This document shows, piece by piece, positions 1-5,056 of a DNA stretch of 6,737 bases. This DNA is from an uncultured Mucispirillum sp. (GTDB taxonomy: Bacteria > Chrysiogenota > Deferribacteres > Deferribacterales > Mucispirillaceae): NCBI GenBank assembly GCA_945947845.1, contig CAMEZN010000097.1, positions 1 through 6,737 on the forward strand, in the 5' to 3' direction. Position numbers and translations under genes: made by a program. Below the pieces are notes generated by a model. That model was not told the DNA's origin, searched no databases, and saw only the letters and a list, made by a program, of their open reading frames with translations. Position 1 is the stretch's first letter. Each line of letters begins with the position of its first letter.

Positions 1-661
1 ACTGTTCATCTTTTAATAGTGTTTGAAACTCTTCTGTTGTGATAAGTAAATCTGACACGGGAAGAATTTTAATATTTTCTATTTCTTTTTTCCTTGCCTG
101 ACTATCTTTATTATAATAAAAGATACTTTCAATCTCATCATCAAAATATTCTATGCGGACAGGGTCATCACAACCTGCTGGAAAAATATCTGCTATGCCG
201 CCGCGGAAAGTATATTCTCCTGCATCTGTTACAAACTCAACATGTATATATCCAAGTTTATCAAGCTCCTTTTCCAGTTTTTGCATTGGGTATGTTTTAT
301 CTTTTTCAACTGTGATTATACTTTCAATAAACTCTTTTTTATAAGGGATTTTTTTAAGCATTGAATAAGGAGATAGAAGAAGTATGTAATCCTTTTCATT
401 TAAAATACTATAAAGTGCTCTGCTTCTTGCAGCCATGATAGAAGTTAATGGTCTTGCTTCTTCAAAAGGGTTTTGAGTGTATGATGGATATTCTAATACT
501 CTCAAATCAGTAAAAAGCTCTAATTCATTTTTCACACTTTCCATTAAAGCTTTATTTTCCGGTAAAAAAATAATTAAGGGAACACCGTTCTTCTTTTTTT
601 CACAAGCATAAAAAGAAGCTGATGCTCCCCAAGCATTATGATATTCAAAATAGTTAGACAT
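1..661 (-). CDS. mfd: Transcription-repair coupling factor Mfd, N-terminal part (3' end outside window)
   Basis: Mfd is a cytoplasmic ATP-driven translocase that removes RNA polymerase stalled at DNA lesions and recruits UvrA for nucleotide excision repair. Only the first 220 codons lie here, covering the UvrB-like N-terminal module; the RNA-polymerase-binding and helicase domains are beyond the left edge. Diagnostic stretches are WGASASFYA near residue 11 (the degenerate P-loop region of domain 1a), the NPFEEARPL region followed by an Arg-rich helix (residues 64-85), and above all GEYTFRGGIADIFP (148-161) followed by PVRIEYFDDEIESI (167-180), DSQ and LPVSDL (200-205). These line up in order with E. 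coli Mfd as I remember it. The ATG lies 2 nt after the gmhA stop, with a weak AGG about 6 nt upstream inside the end of gmhA, so translational coupling is likely. UvrB shares the fold, but the order and wording of these motifs favour Mfd. Confidence 0.9.
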   Translation of the reverse strand, partial: MSNYFEYHNAWGASASFYACEKKKNGVPLIIFLPENKALMESVKNELELFTDLRVLEYPSYTQNPFEEARPLTSIMAARSRALYSILNEKDYILLLSPYSMLKKIPYKKEFIESIITVEKDKTYPMQKLEKELDKLGYIHVEFVTDAGEYTFRGGIADIFPAGCDDPVRIEYFDDEIESIFYYNKDSQARKKEIENIKILPVSDLLITTEEFQTLLKDEQ

Positions 662-663
662 TC

Positions 664-1245
664 CTAACCTGCAAACCTGCCAAACATAATTTCATCAACA
701 AGGCCGCATATTATATGGGCACTTAAAATATGAATTTCCTGAATCCTCGCTGTTGACTGGTGGTCTACTACAAGTATTTTATCACATAAACCGGGCATTT
801 TACCACCATCTCTGCCTGCAAAGCCTATTGTTTTTGCTTCACATTTAATGGCCCGTTTTAAACCTCTTATTACATTTTCAGAGTTACCGCTTGTAGATAT
901 CCCCCAGACTACATCGCCCGGGTTTGCAAGAGCTGCAACTTGTTTTTCAAAGACTTCATCAAATGAATAATCGTTGCCAACAGCTGTTAAAAGTGATGTA
1001 TCTGTTGTTAGTGCAATTGCTGCAAGCGGCGGTCTTTCCATTACAAAACGGTTTGCAAACTCTGCTGCTATGTGCTGAGCATCTGCTGCTGAACCACCAT
1101 TACCAAAGATTAAAAGCTTGTTACCGTTTTCAAAACATTCTACTATTGTTTTCGCTATTTCTTCTATGATACCTGCATGGTCTAATGCAAACTCTTTATG
1201 TGCTTTAATTGCCTCATCAAACATATCTTCAATGTATTTTTTCAT
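664..1245 (-). CDS. gmhA: Phosphoheptose isomerase (sedoheptulose 7-phosphate isomerase) GmhA
   Basis: GmhA converts D-sedoheptulose 7-phosphate to D-glycero-D-manno-heptose 7-phosphate, the first committed step to ADP-heptose for the LPS inner core; it is a cytoplasmic SIS-fold tetramer. At 193 aa it is the usual family length. Visible signatures are the sugar-phosphate loop FGNGGSAADAQHIAAEF (47-63), LTTDTSLLTAVGNDYSFDEVF (79-99), the SIS serine motif GISTSGNSENV (115-125), and RIQEIHILSAHIICGLVDE near the C-terminus. The zinc/catalytic set of E. coli GmhA (H61, E65, Q172, H180) maps with a constant offset of 3 to H58, E62, Q169 and H177, so the enzyme looks intact. The start is supported by a strong AAGGAG at 1251-1256, 5 nt before the ATG. 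mfd follows 2 nt after the stop. The unit is separated from the upstream fmdB gene by a terminator, so it should have its own promoter. Confidence 0.96.
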   Translation of the reverse strand: MKKYIEDMFDEAIKAHKEFALDHAGIIEEIAKTIVECFENGNKLLIFGNGGSAADAQHIAAEFANRFVMERPPLAAIALTTDTSLLTAVGNDYSFDEVFEKQVAALANPGDVVWGISTSGNSENVIRGLKRAIKCEAKTIGFAGRDGGKMPGLCDKILVVDHQSTARIQEIHILSAHIICGLVDEIMFGRFAG

Positions 1246-1267
1246 AATATCTCCTTAGATAATTTAT

Positions 1268-1296
1268 AAAATAATAGATATTTGATAAAATAGCAA
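1268..1296 (-). promoter_or_regulatory. Weak candidate sigma70 promoter for gmhA-mfd
   Basis: On the minus strand TTGCTA (1291-1296) is followed after 17 nt by TATTTT (1268-1273), a 4/6 match to each consensus hexamer. A promoter is needed here because the terminator at 1369-1396 lies between fmdB and gmhA. The whole spacer is very AT-rich, so alternative -10 registers such as TATTAT or TATAAA nearby cannot be excluded. Confidence 0.3.
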
Positions 1297-1363
1297 GGAT
1301 TTATATAAAGACATTTTAATCATTTTTTTTATTATTGTATTAATTTTTCTATTATTTTTTAAT

Positions 1364-1396
1364 AAAAAAAGCCTTCCTTAATATATAGGAAGGCTT
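1364..1396 (-). terminator. Intrinsic terminator of the hflX-fmdB unit
   Basis: A perfect 10-bp stem, AAGCCTTCCT (1369-1378) pairing with AGGAAGGCTT (1387-1396), encloses an 8-nt AT loop. Read on the minus strand the hairpin runs straight into seven Ts (1370-1364), the classic rho-independent layout. On the plus strand the hairpin is followed only by ATTCTG, so it works for minus-strand transcripts. It lies about 68 nt beyond the stop codon of the FmdB-type gene. Confidence 0.9.
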
Positions 1397-1463
1397 ATTC
1401 TGTATAAAGAAGTAAATCCTTTAATAAATATAATTGGTTATCTTATAAATATTGATATACTGC

Positions 1464-1706
1464 TTAACTATTAAGATTACATGCACCACCTGCACAGCAT
1501 GAGCCAGTTGGACAGCTTGGAGCAGCAGATTTTTTATCAGTATTATAAAAACCACTGCCTGTTAAATGATATGATGTTACAGATACTTTTCTCTCTGCCT
1601 CTTTGCCGCAGTGGATACATTCTGTAACCCTTTCTTCATTATTGATGCTTTGCATTTTTTCAAAATCTTTACCGCAGAAATTGCAGTGATATTCATATAT
1701 TGGCAT
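1464..1706 (-). CDS. FmdB-family zinc-ribbon protein with Cys-rich tail
   Basis: This is an 80-aa protein of the FmdB putative regulatory family, small cytoplasmic zinc-ribbon proteins. The family was named after a gene at a formamidase locus, and its members mostly have no proven function. It opens with the signature MPIYEYHC, giving C8-x2-C11 as the first zinc knuckle and C30-x2-C33 as the second, followed by the family's basic strand (RKVSVTSYHLTGSGFY, 39-54). The final 16 residues hold four more cysteines (C65, C70, C71, C76) among Gly, Ser and Ala; Cys/Gly-rich tails are common in this family. The start is supported by GAGG at 1713-1716, 6 nt before the ATG. It is the last gene of the hflX-led unit, 64 bp after the exported protein gene and ahead of the terminator. 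A role in DNA binding or metal handling is conceivable, but neither is shown by the sequence. Confidence 0.88.
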   Translation of the reverse strand: MPIYEYHCNFCGKDFEKMQSINNEERVTECIHCGKEAERKVSVTSYHLTGSGFYNTDKKSAAPSCPTGSCCAGGACNLNS

Positions 1707-1730
1707 AATTTACCTCGCTGAATTATTTAC

Positions 1731-1736
1731 ATTATA
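1731..1736 (-). promoter_or_regulatory. Possible -10 box upstream of the fmdB-type gene
   Basis: A perfect TATAAT sits on the minus strand 24 nt ahead of the FmdB-type ATG, within a 14-bp AT palindrome (1732-1745). No acceptable -35 lies at 16-18 bp; TTGCAA at 1759-1764 is 22 bp away. In DNA this AT-rich such a hexamer is easily fortuitous, so it is at best a weak internal promoter. Confidence 0.2.
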
Positions 1737-1770
1737 AATTTATAACTTTATAAAATTATTGCAATAGTTT

Positions 1771-2259
1771 TTATTCTGATGCAGCTGCTAAATCTTCACA
1801 AACGATATAGACTGGGTGCCCTATATATGTTATAGAACCAACTCCATAGCCAATATTACCATCAACTGCCCCCAGATTTGATGCACCCTGATAATGAGTA
1901 TTCACTAAAAATTTACTGCCTATAATTGCATTATAACCTTCTTTGACGGCAAGCCCCTGAGCTTCATCTATTAAATCACCCTGATATTTGTGCATAACTT
2001 TACTGAAATTTCTATTGTTATTAAATTCTTCTCTTTCTGGTGCACGAAATTCTGTTGTAGAACGGATAACTGACGGCCTTATTTTAATTATTTCACAGCC
2101 TGTTACAGGATATGTTTCCATAAAAAATACACCTAAAAACTCCTTATTTTTGCTGTTTGTAACAGTTACCTGCTGTTCCTGCTGGCTGTCTTGTGTTTGA
2201 GCATATATACCAGTTGCAAAAAGACCAGTAATTAATAATGCAATAACTCCTTTAATCAT
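1771..2259 (-). CDS. Exported protein of unknown function, possibly YbjQ/UPF0145-like
   Basis: This 162-aa protein has a clear Sec signal peptide: MIK, a hydrophobic core at about residues 4-17, and a likely signal peptidase I site after IYA (residue 20). There is no lipobox cysteine, so a soluble periplasmic product of about 142 aa is expected. A Gln/Asn-rich linker (21-39) precedes one compact domain. The order of elements (a strand ending VTGCEIIKI, a charged helical stretch at 85-107 ending in LIDEAQGLAVKEGYNAIIGSKF, and a final pair of strands with GYGVGSITYIGHPVYIV) resembles the small YbjQ/UPF0145 fold. That fold has a similar EA..LGADAVIG-type helix-strand junction. This is inference from pattern only. 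The two cysteines of the mature part (C55, C154) could form a disulfide. AGGGG at 2266-2270 supports the start. The gene begins 13 nt after the preceding stop, so it is cotranscribed with hflX. Confidence 0.75.
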   Translation of the reverse strand: MIKGVIALLITGLFATGIYAQTQDSQQEQQVTVTNSKNKEFLGVFFMETYPVTGCEIIKIRPSVIRSTTEFRAPEREEFNNNRNFSKVMHKYQGDLIDEAQGLAVKEGYNAIIGSKFLVNTHYQGASNLGAVDGNIGYGVGSITYIGHPVYIVCEDLAAASE

Positions 2260-2272
2260 TGGATACCCCTTT

Positions 2273-2629
2273 TCACACTCCTTTATTTAAGGTGCTTTCT
2301 CTTATTTCTTTTAATATTTTCCAACTGCCTTCCTCTAATACAAAATATGATTTTGAATAGTAGTAAACAAGTTTATCTTCTTTTAAATCTCTTACCTTTT
2401 CTAGAAACAGTATTTCAGCACTTTCATTATTATATAAAACCTTATAAATTTCAATAGTTTCAGGCATAAATATTTCAATTAAACCATTAAAGTGCTCTTT
2501 ATACTTTTCACTATTTTCAAAAAATTGACGAAAATCACTGTTACAGCTGTATATATCGTATATTTTTTCATATTCTTTATTTTTAAAATATTCCAGCCTG
2601 TTTTGCAATATATTTTCTGCTTTAATCAT
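2273..2629 (-). CDS. Small protein of unknown function, NTF2/YchJ-middle-domain-like
   Basis: This is a 118-aa, charged, probably cytoplasmic protein with no signal peptide or membrane segment. I do not recognise a named gene. The N-terminal helix (ENILQNRLEYFKNKEYEKIYDIY, starting at residue 5, written here as its outline E..L..R...F...EYEKIYD) is followed by strands SAEILFLEKVRDL and KLVYYYSKSYFVLEEGSWKI. Together they follow the NTF2-like pattern, and the last strands resemble the YchJ middle domain (acidic V.F...Y..., S.F....G.W.I). The SEC-C zinc motifs of YchJ are absent. The ATG overlaps the end of hflX by 8 nt (ATGATTAA) and has GAGGG at 2635-2639 with 5-nt spacing, so it is translationally coupled to hflX. 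The exported protein gene follows after 13 nt. The function is open; a cytoplasmic partner of HflX is only a guess from gene order. Confidence 0.72.
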   Translation of the reverse strand: MIKAENILQNRLEYFKNKEYEKIYDIYSCNSDFRQFFENSEKYKEHFNGLIEIFMPETIEIYKVLYNNESAEILFLEKVRDLKEDKLVYYYSKSYFVLEEGSWKILKEIRESTLNKGV

Positions 2630-4268
2630 TAAAACCCTCTATGCCTTCTTTAAAAAAATAGTAACCTATCTTATTCAGCATATCAGTAAATGTTGCCCGC
2701 TTAAATGCACTAACATATACTGCATCACTGTATTCTTTTTTTATTTCTTCTAGTTCTTCTTCGTTTAGTTTATCTATTTTATTAAATATAATTATCCTTT
2801 CTTTTTCTAATAAATCCATTTCTTCCAGCACTTTTTCAACAGATTTAATATGTTTTTTAAAATGTTTGTCGCTTATATCTACCACATGTAAAAACATATC
2901 TGCATTATGCAGCTCCTCTAATGTTGATTTAAATGCACCTGCTAAATTATCAGGTAAATCCCTTATAAATCCAACTGTATCTGTTATAATAACATCTCTT
3001 TCTTTTGGAAACCTGATTCTCTTACTGGAAGTATCAAGAGTTGCAAAAAGCAGATTATCTGCATATACATCTGATTTTGTAAGGCTGTTTAATAATGTGG
3101 ATTTACCTGCATTTGTATAACCTATAATAGATACTATCGGCAGGGAATATTTTTCCCTTCGTGCTCTTTGTATATCACGAGCCTGCTCTGCTTTTTTTAG
3201 CTTTTCATTTAGAAATGCAATTCTATCACTAATCCGCCTTTTATCTATTTCCAGCTTTGTTTCTCCCGGCCCTCTGCCGCCTATTCCACCTGTCAGCCTA
3301 GATAATGAATCATCTTTAACACCAAGCCGCGGCAATATATATTTTAACTGGGCAAGCTCTACCCTTATTTTACCCTCATTGCTTTTTGCCCGCCTTGCAA
3401 AAATATCAAGTATTAATTGAGTTCTATCTAATATTTTTAATTCAGTAAATTCTGATACTGCCCTTGACTGCGATGGTGATAAACTGTTATCAAATACAAT
3501 ATATTCTGCACCAGTAAGCAGTGCCTTAATTACTGCTTCTCTTAATTTACCGGGGCCTACTACATATTTTGGGTGGATTTCTTTTTTTATCTGGGGTATT
3601 CTTGCAATAATATGAACTCCTGCACTTCTTGCAAGCTCTTCTAGTTCATCTAAATTTATATCACATTCTTCTTTACTTTTAAATACACCAGTTAATACAG
3701 CATATTCCCCGTCTTTTGATATGTGCATTTGGTCTGTTTTTCTTTGGATTTCATCATCTAATGCTTCTATAAATTGTGGATAGTCTGTTTTCTGATTATA
3801 TGGGTCGCTGTCTTCCAAACAGCCAAACTCAGTCTGCACAGCATCTTCTTCTGGCGGTAAAATATATGCAGTATCAAGATACTGTGGGTATCCTTTATTA
3901 TCCATTGCACAAGCTGTTACACTATCAAGCCGTAAAAGTGCTAAGTCTGCCATATCATCATGGTCCAGCTTGTCTCCTTTTGGGTGAGTGTGTATAAGCC
4001 TTAACCCGCGAAGCCTTCCCGGTGCCAGCTTAAAACGGGATAATACAGGTATCATTATGCTGTCATAACTGCCGACAAGCACATATTCTATTCCGCCATA
4101 TCTGTTTATTAAAAGCCCCAGCTGCCTTCCTGTTTCATAAGAATAAGTGCAGAGCTGTTTTAAAAGGTCAATAGATATAATATCTGTGCCATGACTTTTT
4201 TTACTTTCAAGTTTTTCTATTTGTTTTATTAGTTTTTGGGATATACCCTCTAAATTACCGTATAACAT
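2622..4268 (-). CDS. hflX: GTPase HflX, long form with N-terminal extension
   Basis: HflX is an Obg/TRAFAC GTPase that binds the 50S subunit and splits stalled or stress-damaged 70S ribosomes. At 548 aa it is longer than E. coli HflX (about 426 aa) because of roughly 165 extra N-terminal residues, an arrangement I recall from deltaproteobacterial HflX. The domain order is: extension (1-165) with GLRLIHTHPKGD at 88-99; the HflX N-terminal domain (about 187-275) with YVVGPGKLREAV; the linker with ILDRTQLILDIFARRA and GGIGGRGPGETKLE (327-340); a coiled helix (about 343-372); and the G domain. G1 is GYTNAGKST (383-391), the switch I Thr is 410 in FATLDT, G3 is DTVGF (430-434), G4 is NKID (496-499), and G5 is SAF (520-522), all intact. 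AAGGAA at 4275-4280, 6 nt before the ATG, supports the start. It leads a four-gene minus-strand unit and is divergent from the pseudouridine synthase. Confidence 0.96.
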   Translation of the reverse strand: MLYGNLEGISQKLIKQIEKLESKKSHGTDIISIDLLKQLCTYSYETGRQLGLLINRYGGIEYVLVGSYDSIMIPVLSRFKLAPGRLRGLRLIHTHPKGDKLDHDDMADLALLRLDSVTACAMDNKGYPQYLDTAYILPPEEDAVQTEFGCLEDSDPYNQKTDYPQFIEALDDEIQRKTDQMHISKDGEYAVLTGVFKSKEECDINLDELEELARSAGVHIIARIPQIKKEIHPKYVVGPGKLREAVIKALLTGAEYIVFDNSLSPSQSRAVSEFTELKILDRTQLILDIFARRAKSNEGKIRVELAQLKYILPRLGVKDDSLSRLTGGIGGRGPGETKLEIDKRRISDRIAFLNEKLKKAEQARDIQRARREKYSLPIVSIIGYTNAGKSTLLNSLTKSDVYADNLLFATLDTSSKRIRFPKERDVIITDTVGFIRDLPDNLAGAFKSTLEELHNADMFLHVVDISDKHFKKHIKSVEKVLEEMDLLEKERIIIFNKIDKLNEEELEEIKKEYSDAVYVSAFKRATFTDMLNKIGYYFFKEGIEGFND

Positions 4269-4296
4269 TTTTCATTCCTTATATTTATTTTTCATA

Positions 4297-4325
4297 TATA
4301 TACATTTTTAATGTTATTTTTTCAA
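4297..4325 (-). promoter_or_regulatory. Candidate sigma70 promoter of the hflX unit
   Basis: On the minus strand TTGAAA (4320-4325) and TATATA (4297-4302) are separated by 17 nt. This predicts a start near 4290 and a leader of about 22 nt containing the hflX ribosome binding site. The hexamers are moderate matches in AT-rich DNA. The -35 lies 15 bp from the divergent plus-strand -35, a back-to-back arrangement. Confidence 0.5.
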
Positions 4326-4340
4326 GAATAATTATATTTA

Positions 4341-4369
4341 TTGACACATTTATACTCTTTTATTATAAC
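4341..4369 (+). promoter_or_regulatory. Strong sigma70 promoter, predicted to give a leaderless mRNA
   Basis: A perfect -35 TTGACA (4341-4346), a 17-nt spacer and a -10 TATAAC (4364-4369, 5/6) precede the pseudouridine synthase gene. Counting seven bases from the end of the -10 puts transcription start at 4376, which is the A of the ATG. No purine-rich Shine-Dalgarno lies between the -10 and the ATG (TCCACT only). It should drive the pseudouridine synthase and the two glycosyltransferases behind it. Confidence 0.75.
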
Positions 4370-4375
4370 TCCACT

Positions 4376-5056
4376 ATGAATGATTATACCTATACAGAAG
4401 TATATAAAGATAAAAATATATTAGCAGTGCAAAAAAATCATGGAGTTTATGTTATACCTGATAGAGAAAATACAGTTACTCCTTTGATTGATATTTTAAG
4501 GCATGATTATGGCGAAGTATATGTTACTCACAGACTTGATGCAGGAACTGGCGGTTTAATGGTATTTGCCAGAAATAAATATGCTCACAGACATATTTCT
4601 ATGCAGTTTGAAAAATCTGCTGTTACTAAATATTATATTGCAGTTACAACTGGCTTTATATATCCACAGACTCTTATGCTTCCTATTGCTAAATCAAACC
4701 ATGGAAAATACAGTATCAATTTTAAAAGTGGAAAAAATGCTGTTACATCATTTTATAATCTTTCATCAAGCAGTAAAGGCTCTTTAATACTTGCTAGTCC
4801 TAAAACAGGAAGAACTCACCAAATTAGAGTTCATCTGAAAGCTTTGAAAGCTCCACTTTATCAAGATTTCCTTTATCACCAAAAAACTAATGATAAAAAA
4901 CTTACTTTACAGTGTTTTTGTATGGGTATTTATAACCCGGAAAATGAAAAACTTATTTACTTTAAGTCAAATATTACAAAATTTATGCTTAAATATATCA
5001 ATCTACTTGAATTATCAGAAAAAAGTGTGTATCAATATAATTATGAAAGCGAATAA
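4376..5056 (+). CDS. RluA-family RNA pseudouridine synthase, short form
   Basis: This enzyme should isomerise uridine to pseudouridine in rRNA or tRNA; the target site cannot be read from the sequence. At 226 aa it is essentially a bare catalytic domain without an S4 RNA-binding domain. It shows the family's opening (YKDKNILAVQKNHGVYV, 10-26), motif II HRLDAGTGGLMVFAR (52-66) with catalytic Asp55, the KYYIAVTTG strand (85-93), and motif III TGRTHQIRVH (144-153) with the conserved Arg and His. Two departures stand out: the usual HRLDxxTSGL reads TGGL, and the HPLLGDPLYG-type segment after motif III is replaced by KAPLYQDFLYH (158-168). The ATG is the only reasonable start: there is no upstream in-frame ATG, GTG or TTG before the promoter, and no Shine-Dalgarno, consistent with leaderless translation. 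The last 14 nt overlap the following heptosyltransferase gene. It is divergent from hflX. Confidence 0.9.
   Translation: MNDYTYTEVYKDKNILAVQKNHGVYVIPDRENTVTPLIDILRHDYGEVYVTHRLDAGTGGLMVFARNKYAHRHISMQFEKSAVTKYYIAVTTGFIYPQTLMLPIAKSNHGKYSINFKSGKNAVTSFYNLSSSSKGSLILASPKTGRTHQIRVHLKALKAPLYQDFLYHQKTNDKKLTLQCFCMGIYNPENEKLIYFKSNITKFMLKYINLLELSEKSVYQYNYESE

Larger units (their letters stand above)
1246..1463. other. Intergenic spacer between fmdB and gmhA
   Basis: This 218-bp stretch is the longest gene-free segment of the window. It holds the gmhA ribosome binding site (1251-1256), a weak candidate promoter (1268-1296), a long T-rich tract on the plus strand (about 1320-1362), the hairpin terminator (1369-1396) and an untranslated AT-rich tail of fmdB (1397-1463). 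I see no small ORF with a ribosome binding site and no tRNA-like or riboswitch-like fold. Confidence 0.7.
4269..4375. other. Divergent promoter spacer between hflX and the pseudouridine synthase gene
   Basis: This 107-bp very AT-rich spacer is accounted for by the hflX ribosome binding site (4275-4280), the minus-strand promoter (4297-4325) and the plus-strand promoter (4341-4369). The 15 bp between the two -35 boxes (4326-4340) contain no clear palindromic operator. The plus-strand gene has effectively no 5' untranslated region. Confidence 0.7.

Noticed and set aside
94..344. Plus-strand open frames opposite mfd
   Set aside because: They are antisense to a clearly conserved Mfd N-terminus, have no ribosome binding site and no recognisable protein pattern.
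924..1169. Plus-strand 81-codon frame opposite gmhA
   Set aside because: It is a Leu/Gln-rich shadow of gmhA codons, with gmhA itself fully conserved on the other strand.
1364..1396. Bidirectional function of the hairpin terminator
   Set aside because: The plus-strand side lacks a T-tract after the stem, and no plus-strand gene ends nearby.
1732..1745. 14-bp perfect palindrome TTATAAATTTATAA
   Set aside because: It is composed only of A and T in a spacer that is nearly all A and T. It overlaps a weak -10, but there is no second copy or regulator gene to support an operator.
1988..2200. Plus-strand 70-codon frame opposite the exported protein gene
   Set aside because: It has no ribosome binding site, and the minus-strand frame has a signal peptide, an RBS and operon spacing.
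2866..3997. Plus-strand frames opposite hflX (2866-3120 and 3776-3997)
   Set aside because: Both lie across intact HflX domains and are explained by the reverse complement of its codons.
5036..5041. Perfect TATAAT just before the glycosyltransferase ATG
   Set aside because: It would start transcription near 5048, inside the start codon region, and it has no suitable -35 at 16-18 bp. It is probably chance in AT-rich DNA. A weaker pair, TTGAAT (5007-5012) and TATCAA (5030-5035), is only 4/6 in each hexamer.
4890..5042. A 51-residue N-terminal extension of the first glycosyltransferase from an in-frame ATG at 4890
   Set aside because: It lies entirely within the pseudouridine synthase gene, is low-complexity and unlike the family. 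The protein begins naturally at 5043, with the family's first strand 9 residues later.
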